Shown here: in pieces, positions 1 through 11,420 of the stretch | Layout of the letters: each line of letters opens with the position of its first letter | How positions within the stretch are numbered: the stretch's first letter is position 1 | Assembly (NCBI GenBank): GCA_949317995.1 | Contig: OX439039.1 | Span: 16,173,282-16,237,281 of the forward strand | Direction: 5' to 3' | DNA: 64,000 bases | Source: Acholoe squamosa | Taxonomy: Eukaryota; Annelida; Polychaeta; Phyllodocida; Polynoidae | The notes under the pieces: model-generated | Seen by the model: the letters and a program-made list of their open reading frames with translations, nothing else | What the model was told of the DNA's origin: nothing | Databases searched by the model: none | Position numbers and translations under genes: made by a program

Positions 1-1
1 G

Positions 2-541
2 TATGTCCCACCTCCTCCGGCGCAGAAGAGGCGTGCAGGTCGGCCCAAGAAAAACCAGTGTGCCACTGCCCCTACTGTGTCGGAGAACACTATCCCCGCT
101 CCTGTTGCTAGCACCTCTGCCTGCAAGCGCCAAGGGGGTCCCTCACCCGTCGTGGCTGGCAAGCGCACCCGCAAGGACATGGTTCCTGCCCCAGCCACGG
201 CCAACAAAGAAAATGTGCCTCCGTGTGCCGCACGTAAGTGTGCTGCGGAGCGTGCAGTTGAGGCCCCCGTCACAAAGCACATGCGACAGGACGGACCAAC
301 CTCACCCCTGTTTTTGAAGGCGGACCGACAATGGACGTTGAGGATACGGCTGTATTCGTGCAGGATGAGTACCAAGAGGGACAGTTTGTTGCCTGCGCAT
401 TCCTGCATGAGTCAGACTCCACCAAGGATGCATGGCACATGGGTAAGGTCTTAGCTGTGGACAGTGAGATTGACATGTATGAGGTCATGTTCCTCATTCA
501 TCCGAAGAAAAACCTCACTTGCCACAAGTTCCTAACCAAGC
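2..541 (+). pseudogene. 3' fragment of an unidentified gene or transposon ORF with an AT-hook-like motif
   Basis: The frame is open from the window edge to a stop near 454. It begins with a basic proline-rich stretch containing KRRAGRPKK, an AT-hook-like DNA-binding motif, followed by low-complexity Ala/Pro/Lys sequence. Near 300 the better continuation lies in another frame (MDVEDTAVFVQ, QEGQFVACAF, GKVLAVDSEIDMYEVMFL). This resembles the small SH3/Tudor-like C-terminal domains of some invertebrate transposon proteins, but I cannot name the family. Similarity stops where the Gypsy fragment begins at about 548, so the 3' end was probably replaced by that insertion or a deletion. The frame change suggests decay. 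An intron boundary or a sequencing indel are alternatives. GC content is well above that of most of the window. Confidence 0.35.
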
Positions 542-547
542 CTAATG

Positions 548-1812
548 TCCCGCCTGGATAAGCCTGTCTAACACCTCCTCTAACCGGTGAAGGTGCTCTT
601 CAAAGGTAGACGCGAAAACTACAACGTCATCCAGATATACTAGGCAGGTCTCCCACTGCAGGCCCCACATCACCACCTCCATGACTCTTTCAAATGTCCC
701 GGGTGCATTGCATAACCCGAAGGGCATACAGCGGAACTGAAACAATCCCCGGTGGGTGGCAAATGCAGTCTTCTCCCTGTCCTCGGTGGCTATGTCCAAC
801 TGCCAGTAGCCACTAGCTAAGTCCAGAGAAGAAAACCAGGCAGCCCCGGCCATGGTGTCGAGGCAATCCTCTACCCGAGGCAGCGGGTAGGCGTCCTTGA
901 TAGTGACAGCGTTTAGCCGCCGATAATCGACGCAGAACCTCGTTGTACCGTCCTTTTTTTTTACTAGCACAACGGGGGATGCCCAGGGCCCCACCGCCGG
1001 CTCGATTACCCCCACTTCCAGCATCTTATCCACTTCCTCGTCTACCACCTGATGCCTGTGAGGTGCCAGACGCCTCGGCGGCTGTTTCAGGGGAGCTGCG
1101 CCCCCCATGTTGATGTGGTGTTGAGCCAGCGTAGTATGGCCCCTGTCCTCCGTCCCCAGCTGGAATGCGTTGATCCTACTCTTGAGCAAGGTGGCCAATG
1201 CCCTCCTCCTGTGCACCTCAGTCCCGTCCACCAGCTCAGTCACCACCTTCCTCCCTTCCGCCGTCAGTTCCTGCCTTCCCACCACACGACACCTTCCGCC
1301 GATCCCCCCTTCGCCAGCCTCCACCGAAGTCAGGGTTCCCAGCGTTTCGGCGCGGTGGATTGTCAAGGCTTCCCCTCCCGGGTTCAAAACCCGCACACAG
1401 GCTTGCCCTTCCTCTGGGACTATTAGCCCTCGCCCCACCAGGAACGGGCTACTCTTTCCCGCCGATTCCGCCTTTTCCACCATCCCTTCCTGGCCCTCCA
1501 CCAGCGCTTCCTGCCCGCCGGCTACCACCGCTGCTCTGGCACACACGATCCTCCGGACCAGCCCTTCTGGATTCGAGTCCCCCCCGGCCACGCTACCGAT
1601 GCTTCCGCCATATCCACTTTGATACGGTGGTCCCTCAGGAAGGAAGCTCCCAAGATGGCCTCATTGCCAATCTCTGCTACTGTAAACGTGGTAGTCATGA
1701 TTGTAGACCCCAGTTGAAAGCTTCCAGTGAACTTCCCCCGCACCGCCATGGGCGCCATGGCACAAAAGCACCTACTAATCAGTGCTGTTGTGCCCATTGG
1801 GATGGCATGCAA
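548..1812 (-). pseudogene. Truncated Ty3/Gypsy retrotransposon pol: protease remnant and reverse transcriptase
   Basis: Read on the minus strand, the higher coordinates (1812 to about 1590) give a retropepsin-like C-terminal half with TTALIS and EAILGASFL, but the catalytic Asp-Thr/Ser-Gly is not visible. A frameshift near 1560-1590 moves into a frame of about 349 codons. This holds an RT with VLVKKKDGTTRFCVDYRRLN, SLDLASGYWQ, MPFGLCNAPGTFERVM and the catalytic YLDD (626-637, about residue 319). These are diagnostic Ty3/Gypsy RT blocks. The protein ends a few residues after RLEEVLDRL. The thumb, RNase H and integrase are absent and no LTR is attached, so this is a dead internal fragment. GC is about 60%, far above the neighbours, which fits a fairly recent insertion. 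Confidence 0.9.
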
Positions 1813-2058
1813 GTTACGTATGCTTTTAATTATAGCACAAATAGTTCTTTTTTATTTTGTCCTTTTCAGTAGAATGACCGTAATTTACTTCCGAAAACTA
1901 GGGAACCTTATGCAGTACCAAGTTGCACTGTCTGGTGCTCTTACCAGCTTCACTTGTATGTCGTGCTGCTGAACCATTGTAGTCTAGTTAATGCCCAGGA
2001 TTCATGAAAGGAACAATAGGACTTTTCACCCGTAAAAGGGTTGGAGGACAAATAATGT

Positions 2059-2074
2059 AAAAAAAAAAAAAAAA
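2059..2074 (+). repeat. Short poly(A) run
   Basis: An uninterrupted A tract of about 15 bases. It could be the tail of an unrecognised retroposed sequence, but I see no target duplication or SINE head next to it. Confidence 0.5.
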
Positions 2075-2183
2075 GAGCAGGTAGTCAAAGGCAAACAACT
2101 GTAAGAGGGAGTGGAGGAATCTGGTTGAGGATTTGAGTATATTTTTGTGACATAGGAAGAATCAGGTACCCCCAGGACATTTG

Positions 2184-2282
2184 CTCCTCTTAGTAGTGCC
2201 AGGCTATATTAGATTTTAGCACCTCCGCCCACAGGCAAAGTGCCCCACAGACACTCTGCCTGTCTGAGCTGCTTCCAGAGCA
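2184..2282 (+). repeat. Dispersed repeat family A, copy 1
   Basis: By eye this aligns with 7548-7655 in the same orientation. Both share TTAGTAGTG, a block around CTATATTA, CCCACAGGCAA, CAGACACT and GAGCTGCTT/GTGCTGCTT. No coding frame or termini were found. Confidence 0.55.
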
Positions 2283-4102
2283 GAATAGGATTCCTGTTGT
2301 AAGCTAACACGGTCGTCCATCTCTACATCACAGCACCATAAGGGAGGACAGACGATTGGCTGAATACTCACAACTGACCAGAGGAAAAGGTTAGATGCCT
2401 AATTTACCAAATTCTGATACAAAATCTTTTTGTAAATCGAAATGTTCCATACAGACTAGTTAGCTAATCACCAAAATAGCCATGATGCTGGTAACGACAG
2501 AAATCAATGTTGTATTTTTGTCTAGTTGGATTATAGTTAGGAATTTTATTATTTTGTTCTTCTTTCCCTCCACTTCTATCATGTTTTATTTGGCATGGTA
2601 TAACCCACACTGTACACACAAGAGAGGCCTACATTAGGGGCCTACTCCAGTGGCACTTATAAATACAGTTTCACAGCATAGTGATTCTCTGTATTTCCTT
2701 AGCTAATAGAATTCTATTTCCTGTTCTAATAATCATTGTATGAATGAATATATCAAGATACATTCATTGCCTATTACGTCACCTGACATTTGAAGGTAGG
2801 CTTAGGATTGGGCACGAACCTAATGTGCAGAAGTTAGATATTATGTAGTTTTGATTGGTCAAATCTGTCATTCATCATACTGTGTGACTTCAGGCAAACT
2901 AGTGAGTCAGGTTGAGAGAAGTTGTAGTGCTGCATGTTATAAATAAAGGGTGACATAAGTCCACGGAGCTCATCATCAGCCCTACACTGAGCCTGGACAT
3001 GACATTGCCTTTAAAAACAAACAACGACTCAATATTACAGTTTAGGGAATGACACAGATCTATCTGAAATGAGGTATGTTTGATTTTGATGATGGGCAAG
3101 TTAGATGTATAAAAGACAAAAGGGATTCCAAAGACATGAGAGGATATTGATAGTCTGAAATATGATCTAGTTCACTATTTATACACGTTTTGTTTAATTA
3201 TAAAACGTCAGCATCTCATAATCATGTTTTTCAATCATCATAGACCATGAGTCTAAAATGAAGCAAAGCAAATATTATAGTGACTAATGAATGAACCAGT
3301 TCCCTATCACGCATCTAGTAGGATGAATCTACAACCAGCTAGGCTATTATGTATAATTGTACGTTGCTTTTGACTTGAGAGCCAATCTATACCTGCCCAG
3401 AAGACATATCAGAAACCATATTGCATAAGTCAATAGACTACTAACCTTGTAAGAGGTGACCCTGAAAGGTTTAGAGTGGAAAGGAAAATATACATGTGTG
3501 GAAAGGGCAGAAAATTGCTACAATCTTCAGTTGGTGTTTTGATGCAACCTCTCTGTTATTGAACTCAGAGCATTAAAAGTACAAGATGATGCACATGATC
3601 TGATGCCAACAGTGGGGGTATCTGATAAAGGAGCAAGTGATATTCCTATATTAATAAAAGTTGTATATTGTACAGTGTCTCTATATATCTGTGATAATTC
3701 TCAGTGTATGAATGTGAAATAGTGAAGGAAAACAATGTTTTTCCTTTTTGAAAGGTTATGTGTAAACTGGGAAGCCATTAACCCTCAAAAGAATACAACA
3801 AATAAATTGGAATGAAAATATATAGTAAAACAAATGCACGAAGAAAAGAATGATACAGGGAATAGATTAAAATTATATCACTAATTTATGCAATGGGATA
3901 TAGCACCATAATAAAAGAAAAAGAACCATAGTGTCGTAGTTCACTTTGATGTTGTTGGGATTGGGGTAAAAAGCCACACCCCCTCAAATCTCGCATTATC
4001 ACCTCATACAATACTCCAAATGGCTTGATAGGCGTGAGGAGCATTGGACAACCTTGTTTTAGTGTTCATGGAGAAACACACTATATTGCACTATGGTGTA
4101 TG

Positions 4103-4104
<2 letters not shown>
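2283..4104. other. Unassigned AT-rich DNA
   Basis: No reading frame of convincing length or content, no tRNA-like structure and no clear repeat was seen here. It ends at the (TA)n array. Confidence 0.6.

Positions 4105-4153
<49 letters not shown>
4105..4153. repeat. (TA)n microsatellite, left of the 4154 element
   Basis: An uninterrupted TA array of about 49 bp. The terminal inverted repeat of the neighbouring element starts at the next base. Confidence 0.95.
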
Positions 4154-4155
<2 letters not shown>

Positions 4156-4567
4156 GTGGGGCTCCAGAAAATGTCAATTAAGCAAATTTGTCATGTTTTC
4201 TTTAATAACTCTGTAATAAGATCATTTCAGGTGATATGAACAGCATGGTTACAAAGATCTCAATGAGTACTTATGTAATAACTAAGGAATAAATTATATT
4301 TTTCCTGTTATTTTCTGAATTTACCCATATTTTGCTTGAAAAATACCAAAAAATCCATGTCCCCTGAGAAAAAAATGATTTTCATTCAATTTTTTTCTCT
4401 ATTCACCTTGTATTAACCCATTTTGCAATTAATACAACATATTTTAGAGACCCTTCTGTACATCACCATGAATTTTCAAGAAAATTTTCAAATTCTTTCA
4501 TCATCTGATGAAAATCTTTAAAAATAGAGTTTTTCTCATAAAATCATGTTTTTATTTAAAAAATGTG

Positions 4568-5062
4568 TTATCTATATGAATAGAATGCATTTGAGGTAGT
4601 TTTTTGACAGTATGTAGAAGTCTGACACCCACATATTGGAGCAGATATGCAAAAATCTGAATATTTTACTGTTTTCTCTCCATAAATGAGGCCCAAAGAG
4701 GGGTAGAAAAATGACCCTTTTAAGGCTATTTTCTTTGGGGAATAATTTATTATATAAATATAATGCATATAAAGATGAAATTCAGTTGACACTGTGTGTG
4801 GTGGGGGCCTGGAAAGGATCTTGCCATTTGATTCCGGAAATTCCACTTCAAAGTATGATAAAAGACAGAAAATTGAAAATGTTACGTTCATCAGATTTAT
4901 GTTACGTTCATCGGATTCACATGGATGATTTACCTCTAATTTGCCTAATTCTTCAATAATAGTTAAAACAAATATCAATAGGGTACCCAAGTAGTGAACT
5001 GCACCAGCTAGTGTAAGAATTTTTTCAATGTAGATTATCGTTTTGCTGTAATAGGAATGCAA
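4568..5062 (-). other. Open frame of 164 codons inside element M1, function unknown
   Basis: An ATG-initiated frame unusually long for such AT-rich DNA. It has a hydrophobic stretch near residues 17-37 and a Cys-containing C-terminal part (SAPICGCQTSTYCQKTT). It reads through two copies of the 16-bp motif. No DDE, helix-turn-helix or zinc-finger transposase signature was seen. Chance is the more likely explanation, and the alternative is a decayed element-encoded protein. Confidence 0.15.
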
Positions 5063-5336
5063 TCATAAATGTTACGTTCATCAGATTTATGTTACGTTCA
5101 TCGGATTTATGTTACGTTCATCAGATTTTTGGTGTTACGTTCATCAGATTGTTACGTTCATCGGATAAACTGATGATAGCATATGTATGGCATAAATCAT
5201 CCATGAAGAAAATTTTAAACAACCAGTAAGCCTGAGAAAATCAACCTAATCAGCATGGGATATGAATTTTCCAGATAGATATATTCTTTAAGGAGATATT
5301 TCATGATTTTCCCCAAAAATGTTACGTTCATCGGAT
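4881..5336 (+). repeat. Eight copies of the 16-bp motif GTTACGTTCATCRGAT
   Basis: Copies start at 4881, 4901, 5071, 5091, 5111, 5134, 5151 and 5321, all on the plus strand, differing mainly at one A/G position. Spacing varies from 17 to 170 bp, so this is not a simple tandem repeat. The sequence between copies is unrelated AT-rich DNA, which makes the conservation of the motif notable. A protein-binding role is inferred. Confidence 0.9.
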
Positions 5337-5651
5337 TCAGGCTAATGACTTATCAAAGATAAAATCCTTTATAATGCATAAGTAGATCAAAGAAATATCT
5401 TTAAGTATAGCTAATAAAAGTGAATACAATCATTTCCAATTGTCAGTTAGTGGAACATTGTTCAATTTTATATTTTTTTTTGTTGTTTACAAGAATTTTT
5501 AAATGAACTTAGAGCAAATACATCATTTTCTCAATTTACCTGATATGGCTTATCACCTCCTCCACAGACATGTAAAACTATAGAAGTCTAAGGGTAATTA
5601 AAAAATTTGATCATTTTTTCTCAAAATTGGACATTTTCTGGAGCCCCACCC

Positions 5652-5663
5652 ATATATATATAT

Positions 5664-5721
<58 letters not shown>
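5652..5721. repeat. (TA)n microsatellite, right of the 4154 element
   Basis: A TA array of about 70 bp with one AAA interruption near 5675. A solo LTR is inserted at its right end. Confidence 0.95.
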
Positions 5722-5724
<3 letters not shown>

Positions 5725-5973
5725 GGCGTAGACCGAGGGGTCGGGGGAACCACCGACCCCGGAGTCACGTCAGACGTTCTCGTATTACCATATATGTATG
5801 TCGGTGTAGACCGAGGGGTCGGGGGCGATGCCGAAACCGTCCTGGTGCGGGGGCGGAGGAGCCACCGACCTCGGAGTCACACCCAAAAACGTTCCATTTA
5901 CCTGCGTTCGGAGGAGGGTTCCTCCGACGCTGGATCTCTGTCGGAGACGCCAGCGTTGGAGGAACGGGAAGCG

Positions 5974-5980
5974 TATAAAT
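5974..5980 (+). promoter_or_regulatory. TATA box of solo LTR 1
   Basis: TATAAAT in GC-rich context, about 130 bp before the polyadenylation signal, as expected for the U3/R part of an LTR. Confidence 0.7.
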
Positions 5981-6106
5981 AGGAGGGGATCGACACCTTG
6001 AGGCAGTCTGGATCCACGGGTGCTGGTGTCTACATCTTCAGGCTTCCCCTCCATAGGCTAGGAGTTACACAAGGATACTTAGCTGGTGTGGCAGAGAATG
6101 CCAGGC

Positions 6107-6112
6107 AATAAA
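6107..6112 (+). terminator. Polyadenylation signal of solo LTR 1
   Basis: AATAAA downstream of the TATA box and about 75 bp before the LTR end. Confidence 0.65.
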
Positions 6113-6187
6113 GTGTCATTAATAACAAGAAGCCGAGTTGTGTGATACTTCCGCATTACAATAGTGGACTCCGATAAAAACGCTACA

Positions 6188-7547
6188 ATATATATATATG
6201 AGTAACAAGGAGTCTACATACGGATATGAAATGGGACTTGTATCTATGAAAGATAAATCTAAGCCTACAGTTTCAGGTAAGGGCAGTTGACATGCTGGCG
6301 ATTTTTATACACATTATACATTCTTCAATGACCTTTTAAAATGCTTAAATCCTGACCTGTTTGGTAAAGCAGGCAACGAAAACTGAATTCAATCACTAAA
6401 AGGTCTACTTCAAACTAATCCTGATTTCACATCAACAGATTTACCTCAAGTTGGCTACCTTGTGGTCATTTATCCATTCAATACATGTCTTGGGTTCAAG
6501 AGGGTGAAGGCAATTACTCTAGGTTTTTTAATTGAAGTGAGTAGATATGTTAATTTCTATTGTTCCCCAACACTCCTCAACATATACACTGTAGTTAAAT
6601 GACAATAATTATAGATAATCATAATTATGACCCCTATACTAATCTATACATCCCCTCAATATGGCCAATATCACATTACACCATATCTTAACAACTAAGC
6701 ATTACCCAAATCAGTAGATAGACAATTAATGTAATCTCCCCTTTTAGTTCCCTATACGGCATTATAGGATCTGCTGAGTTGGATGGGGTAACTGCCAGTT
6801 ACCCTAATACCATCTGCACTTTGAACTTAGCACACACTGCTCCAGTACAGTAGATCTACTACAGTGGCCACCGAGGCATTACTGCTGCCCACTGGTGTGC
6901 ATCTCACTGAACATCCAAAGTGCCATGATCTGCAAGCATGAATCTGTTTGCCCACATATCGAAATACTGACAGGGTAGGACCAGCGTCATGTGCATCCTA
7001 AAACCTAGCAGAATTACCCACTGTGACTATGAGTATAATTTAGGGGTAGATTCATGGCATGCCACTTTGTCAAGACTTTGTTAAGCTTTCCCTAGATAAT
7101 TATTACCCCTAGTTGCGCATTCTCTTCAGTAACTGACCGTTACCATCTATCAATTTCCCATTGATATAATCATAATAGGAAGAAATTGAGTCCTTGTACC
7201 AATTGATTCAATTGATACTGGCTCTCAAGCAAGGCATGGCCGCACAAGGACTGATAGAATTAAGCGGAAAAGAAACAGAGCGCGTTTTTGATGTGCGGAC
7301 CCAAGCGTGCACGCGTCAGGAAATGCCTGATAGGGGTTTTCTGACGCCCTCCTGTGTATGTTGGCGAGATTACATCCCTCCACGTAGATGTGACACGCTA
7401 TGTTTGTTTTCTGCTTTAGATGAGAAAATTATAGAATAGTAAAATAAAACGAATTTGACGGTACCAATTGTGGTTGGGAGCATGTGTACAGAGGGAATAC
7501 ATCCAAGAATAGAGATGCTGCATAGAAGCATCACTCGCCCTGACCGC
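6188..7547. other. Unassigned AT-rich DNA
   Basis: Only short, unconvincing frames. No element termini, tRNA-like sequence or internal repeat recognised. Confidence 0.55.
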
Positions 7548-7655
7548 AGCACTTGCTTTTAGTAGTGTTAGCCTATATTATATTTTAGGACCTTTCCCCA
7601 CAGGCAATGACCCCTGCAGACACTACACCTGTCTGTGCTGCTTTACCAACTAGGT
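7548..7655 (+). repeat. Dispersed repeat family A, copy 2
   Basis: A diverged direct-orientation match to 2184-2282. Confidence 0.55.
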
Positions 7656-7987
7656 ATTGGTCCCGCCTCAATCCACTGTTGTTATTCAGCTCTTGTCACA
7701 CAAATGAAACTTTGGGGAACCAGCTGTATTACCGAAAACCAATGTTCAAATTGCATACAGGATTATAATATCCCTTTAAACCATCGTTGCTTTCCATTGC
7801 ACATGACTATATAGATATCATTACCTGGAATAATGAATTATCTCATCTGAGAAACAATGAATGGAGATCAATTTTGATACTTACACAACCTACAGAGTGA
7901 CCAGGTGTAAGTAAGTACCTACACCCGGTAGCAGATCGACACCAGCAGATGAAGGACATCTGATAGATAAGGCGTACCTTGGTATAA

Positions 7988-8165
7988 CTTAGGGCTCAGT
8001 AATGGGCCCTGTGATGTTTACAGTGTTTGTCAATAATTTACCAAAAGAAATGAATAAAGTGGATTGTACTAATATGCTGATGATGGGGCCTAGCGGAAGC
8101 AGTGCAATGCTAGGATTAAATGAATTTAGTCTGTATCTGTAACTATGAACCCAATAAAATACTTT
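7988..8165 (+). pseudogene. Short LINE relic: RT fragment joined to a 3' UTR
   Basis: Conceptual translation gives GSVMGPVMFTVFVNNLP, the RT block that precedes the catalytic YADD in LINEs, then loses frame where LYADD should be (bases TATGCTGATGATG are present). It passes at once into a sequence with GGGCCTAGC...AGCA...GCTAGGATTAA and then CAATAAA. The same 3' block follows the LINE relic at about 30040-30130, so both belong to one family. The rest of ORF2 between RT and 3' UTR has been deleted. Confidence 0.6.
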
Positions 8166-9289
8166 ACAAAAAGGTACATTGACGATTCGGACACTGCCAT
8201 GAAAGGAGAACAGGGAAATTGGACTATTTTAAAGTAAGCAGTAAAGTGAAATGTGTATTGAACGACATGAAGCAGATCATCTACATTGTCTTCACCTTCA
8301 TGAAGTTAAGTCCAAAATATGCTAACGCTTAACTTGCAAGCCACAATACATGTCGTTATCCTACACCAAGAAAGAGATACAGACAGACAGAAAGAGAGAA
8401 CCCTGAGGAAATCAAATATTTTGGATTTCCTCATCCATTGTAAATCTTTCACTTCAGTGGAATACCACATCATTCACCGTGAAATTCACACCTAACCTCG
8501 TAGGAGAACACTTAGCTACATTTTCTATCGGCAATATTCCCCCAGTAAGTTCCGTTAAAACACAGGAAATATGTTGCAATTTGAAGTAATTGTTTTTTGT
8601 CTTAAAACTCAATCATCAATAATTGTTTACTTCCCGCTTCCAAATAGAAAATAATTTTACCCTTCCTTAATTTCATTCCCAAAATATAATCAATATTCGA
8701 AGATTCTATTCATACTCTCACCAGTGCAGTGGAAACCAAATCATGGGCTACCAAATGTAAGGAAATTCAAACAATGCAAAGTCCCAAAGGGGAAATTAAA
8801 TGTGCAATGTTTATTAATTTTTATCTCACTTTTCAAATTGGCAGGCACAAAAAGATTATGGTGAGGTAATTCCCTTTACCTGGTTTCTATGAGATCCTTT
8901 TGAAACAGTTGAGGCAGGCTGGGGTTTAATCAGGAATTAAAAGTTAAAAAAATACCAGTGTGCCTAGGCTTTCAGGATTTAAGATTATTGATGGCAATGT
9001 GGCCATGTTTCTAGTTATGTAGTTTGAGTTGGGAAATCTCCCTCCGCCTAGAGCTTTGGTAATATTAACTGGCAGCAGCATCTCAGTATTGGTGAAATCC
9101 CACTGTATGCGTTCACTCTAAAACGATATCAGTTACTGGGAATAGGGACCTTGATGCACCCTGCACTAAGGTCTCTTTTCGCAGATCCTGTCACACTGGT
9201 TACTGTTGAATCTTCCAGGGATCCCCGTAACATTGAAACACCACATACATTTTATTTCCGTGAAGCACTGTACTATAGTATCTACAAGG
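8166..9289. other. Unassigned AT-rich DNA
   Basis: No supportable gene or repeat found. Confidence 0.5.
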
Positions 9290-9410
9290 TCACAGTACAG
9301 GGGTATAAGGGATCTCCAAAATAGCAACGGGTGTCTGGCAACCTTGGGACAAGGATTTCGCTATTATTTTGACAGCATTCTTTTTCCAGTGATCTTCGCC
9401 CCAACAACCT
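9290..9410 (+). repeat. Dispersed repeat family B, copy 1
   Basis: Direct-orientation similarity to 54950-55045. Shared blocks include TCTGGCAAC, TTGGGACAAGGATTTC / TTAGGACATGGATTTC, and TATTTTGACA / TATTTCGACA. No ends identified. Confidence 0.5.
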
Positions 9411-11420
9411 GGCCTTTAGCCCTTTGAATTCTCAAGGTCTTACTTAGAACTATTGCACATGGATCTGTTCTCAACCCACTGAGGGATCCAACAATAAGCC
9501 TCTCGGGGCTCAGCAGGCCCCATGGAACTCAATTCGCCAAAACCCATAGATTCTGGGATCTAAGACGCCTAGTTGGATTGGACCTATGCAGACATCAAGA
9601 CTCACGCCTAGAATGTACAGTCTAGCATGTAACAAGAGTCTTGGTACAAGACGTTGGTACCTATAGTTTAGTTGTTTTACACAAGGTGGCAGCAGAGTTG
9701 CTGAGCTGCTCTGTGTTGCTGCTGCTGGTATAGTGCAAGAGCCTTTCCCATCAACTCCTCTTATAATCTATATCATGCCACTTACCAGTACTGTCTATAC
9801 TGAGCTAAAATATAATTTACAAAAGGAATTCACCCTTTAGATAAGATAATTCGTACCAGTCCTAAGACCTCGATTTAACATAGATTATAAATTTCTAATC
9901 CTTTTAGCAGTGGGAGGCACAAAGGACGCACAAAAATTCAAACATAGTACCGGAATGAAGGAAAGAATGACAAGGGCACTGCAAAAATGAAATAACTTGT
10001 CTCCCATCACCAAGAAATAAAGGAAACGACAAGGCAGGATCTTATCTGATATTTTGTCTGTAGTTGCTAAGTGCATGACGTCTGCATCATGACTGCCCGT
10101 GGATAAGACAGGATGCCTTTCTATATGATAAAGCATGGTTATCATTAACATTTTAGACATGTGCAATTGGTTAATAGCTACCTGCATTTCTAAGGCCTCA
10201 AGCTTTGATCTGATGGACAATCTAAAAATAGATGGTTCTGCCTTTCGCCCATTGTATAGTGTTCATCTGCAAATTCCTTCAAGAAAGGAATGACGATGGC
10301 GGTGATGAGAAACAATGCTTAGATCTGTGTTTTTGGATTGGCCTAATCTGGGGTAAGGAAAAGAACACACTTTCAAAATGTATAGTAACACCAGTCATAC
10401 ACACAGAGGGACCAGTGGTAAAAGCAGATAGATGAATGGAGAGACATATTAGAAAAGCCAACTTTATAATTATATATTATCGGGGTATTGGGTGCACTTA
10501 ACCCTAAATTCAGCATCGGTGATGGTGGCTTACAAGAACACTAACGCCACCTGGGTGTGCATGCGCATACTAAATTATGAAGAAAGATTTTACATGTGGC
10601 TGTCTGCTCATACAGGTATCTGACAGAAAAGGTATATATATTGTGCACATACTAATCTGCTATAGATAACAAGAGTGACTACGCTCAACAATAACTATGA
10701 TATTTCCAAATGTGTAATTGCAGAAGGTATAATACTGAGGTATCTATGAGCAAGTCTAAAAGCAATAAGTAATGTGTTTCGAACCCAGTTGTCATAAGAA
10801 TACCGACTTATTCAGCACTTCAATATGGAGATCGTGAATAATTCTCAGTAATATATTATTTTGGTTTTGAAGTCCATCCATTTATGATACAATTTACACC
10901 ATCTGGACAAGCCTTTAGACATAGTATACATCTCACTTCTGTTCTTCACATATTGAGGGTAAGAAAATTGTCTAAGATATACTAAGGATTCTAGAAACAA
11001 TTAGATGATGCATTGTATTTTCAGACCCCTTATTGTAAAGCGAATTTTCATAATGCAGCACTGGGTTTTCAAGCACAACCAAATCTCCGTGTGTACCTTA
11101 CCAGGCTTGGAAAACGTGGGCAACCCTCCTCCATAGGAGGAGGGCAAAACGTTGGCCTATCCTCCAACATCTCGTGTTGAATTTCCTATACCATAAGGTT
11201 AAGAATAGAAAAGGCAATTTGTGCAAGGCAATAATGATTTGTGCAAAGAAGTAGACCTGTATAGTAGTAGATCTTATGATTATCCAGGTACATGAACACA
11301 TTTAAAACTAAGCTGTATATGATGAGATATGCAGCATTTACTGTATCAAAATAATTTCAAATCATGCATTTTCTGTAGACTCCATACCCCTTACCTCACC
11401 TCACCAGGAACCAGATATTG
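9411..11420. other. Unassigned AT-rich DNA
   Basis: Contains several short open frames (for example a minus-strand one at 9885-10220) with no recognisable domain. I treat them as chance. Confidence 0.5.

Larger units (their letters stand above)
4154..5651. mobile_element. Non-autonomous inverted-repeat element M1 between (TA)n arrays
   Basis: The left end, GGGTGGGGCTCCAGAAAATG, reappears inverted at 5632-5651, giving terminal inverted repeats of about 22 bp. Both ends directly touch (TA)n arrays, so the target duplication cannot be read, although a TA target is plausible. The 1498-bp interior encodes no recognisable transposase. It carries eight near-identical copies of a 16-bp motif, listed separately. 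The superfamily is undetermined: a TA target suggests Tc1/mariner-like mobilisation, but the GGGT terminus is not the usual CAGT. An AT-rich minus-strand open frame lies at 4568-5062. Confidence 0.8.
5722..6187 (+). mobile_element. Solo LTR 1 of an LTR retrotransposon (probably Gypsy)
   Basis: A 466-bp unit beginning TGTGGCGTAGAC and ending AACGCTACA (TG...CA with an imperfect short inverted repeat). It is flanked by ATAT on both sides, consistent with a 4-bp target duplication, although the TA-rich context weakens that evidence. It has a TATA box at 5974-5980 and AATAAA at 6107-6112 in the expected U3-R-U5 order. The U3 part carries an imperfect direct duplication around TAGACCGAGGGGTCGGGG at about 5728 and 5810. 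GC is much higher than in the surroundings. There is no internal domain or second LTR, so it is a solo LTR left by recombination. The same TGTGG...CGCTACA ends occur at 35717-36209. Confidence 0.8.

Noticed and set aside
548..1812. Endogenous retrovirus
   Set aside because: Only PR and RT of Ty3/Gypsy type are present. No envelope gene, LTR or other retroviral feature was seen.
5785..6054. Open frames on both strands in the GC-rich segment
   Set aside because: They lie within solo LTR 1, and GC-rich composition explains the lack of stops.
9885..10220. 111-codon minus-strand frame
   Set aside because: No recognisable domain and no neighbouring gene features. Compatible with chance.
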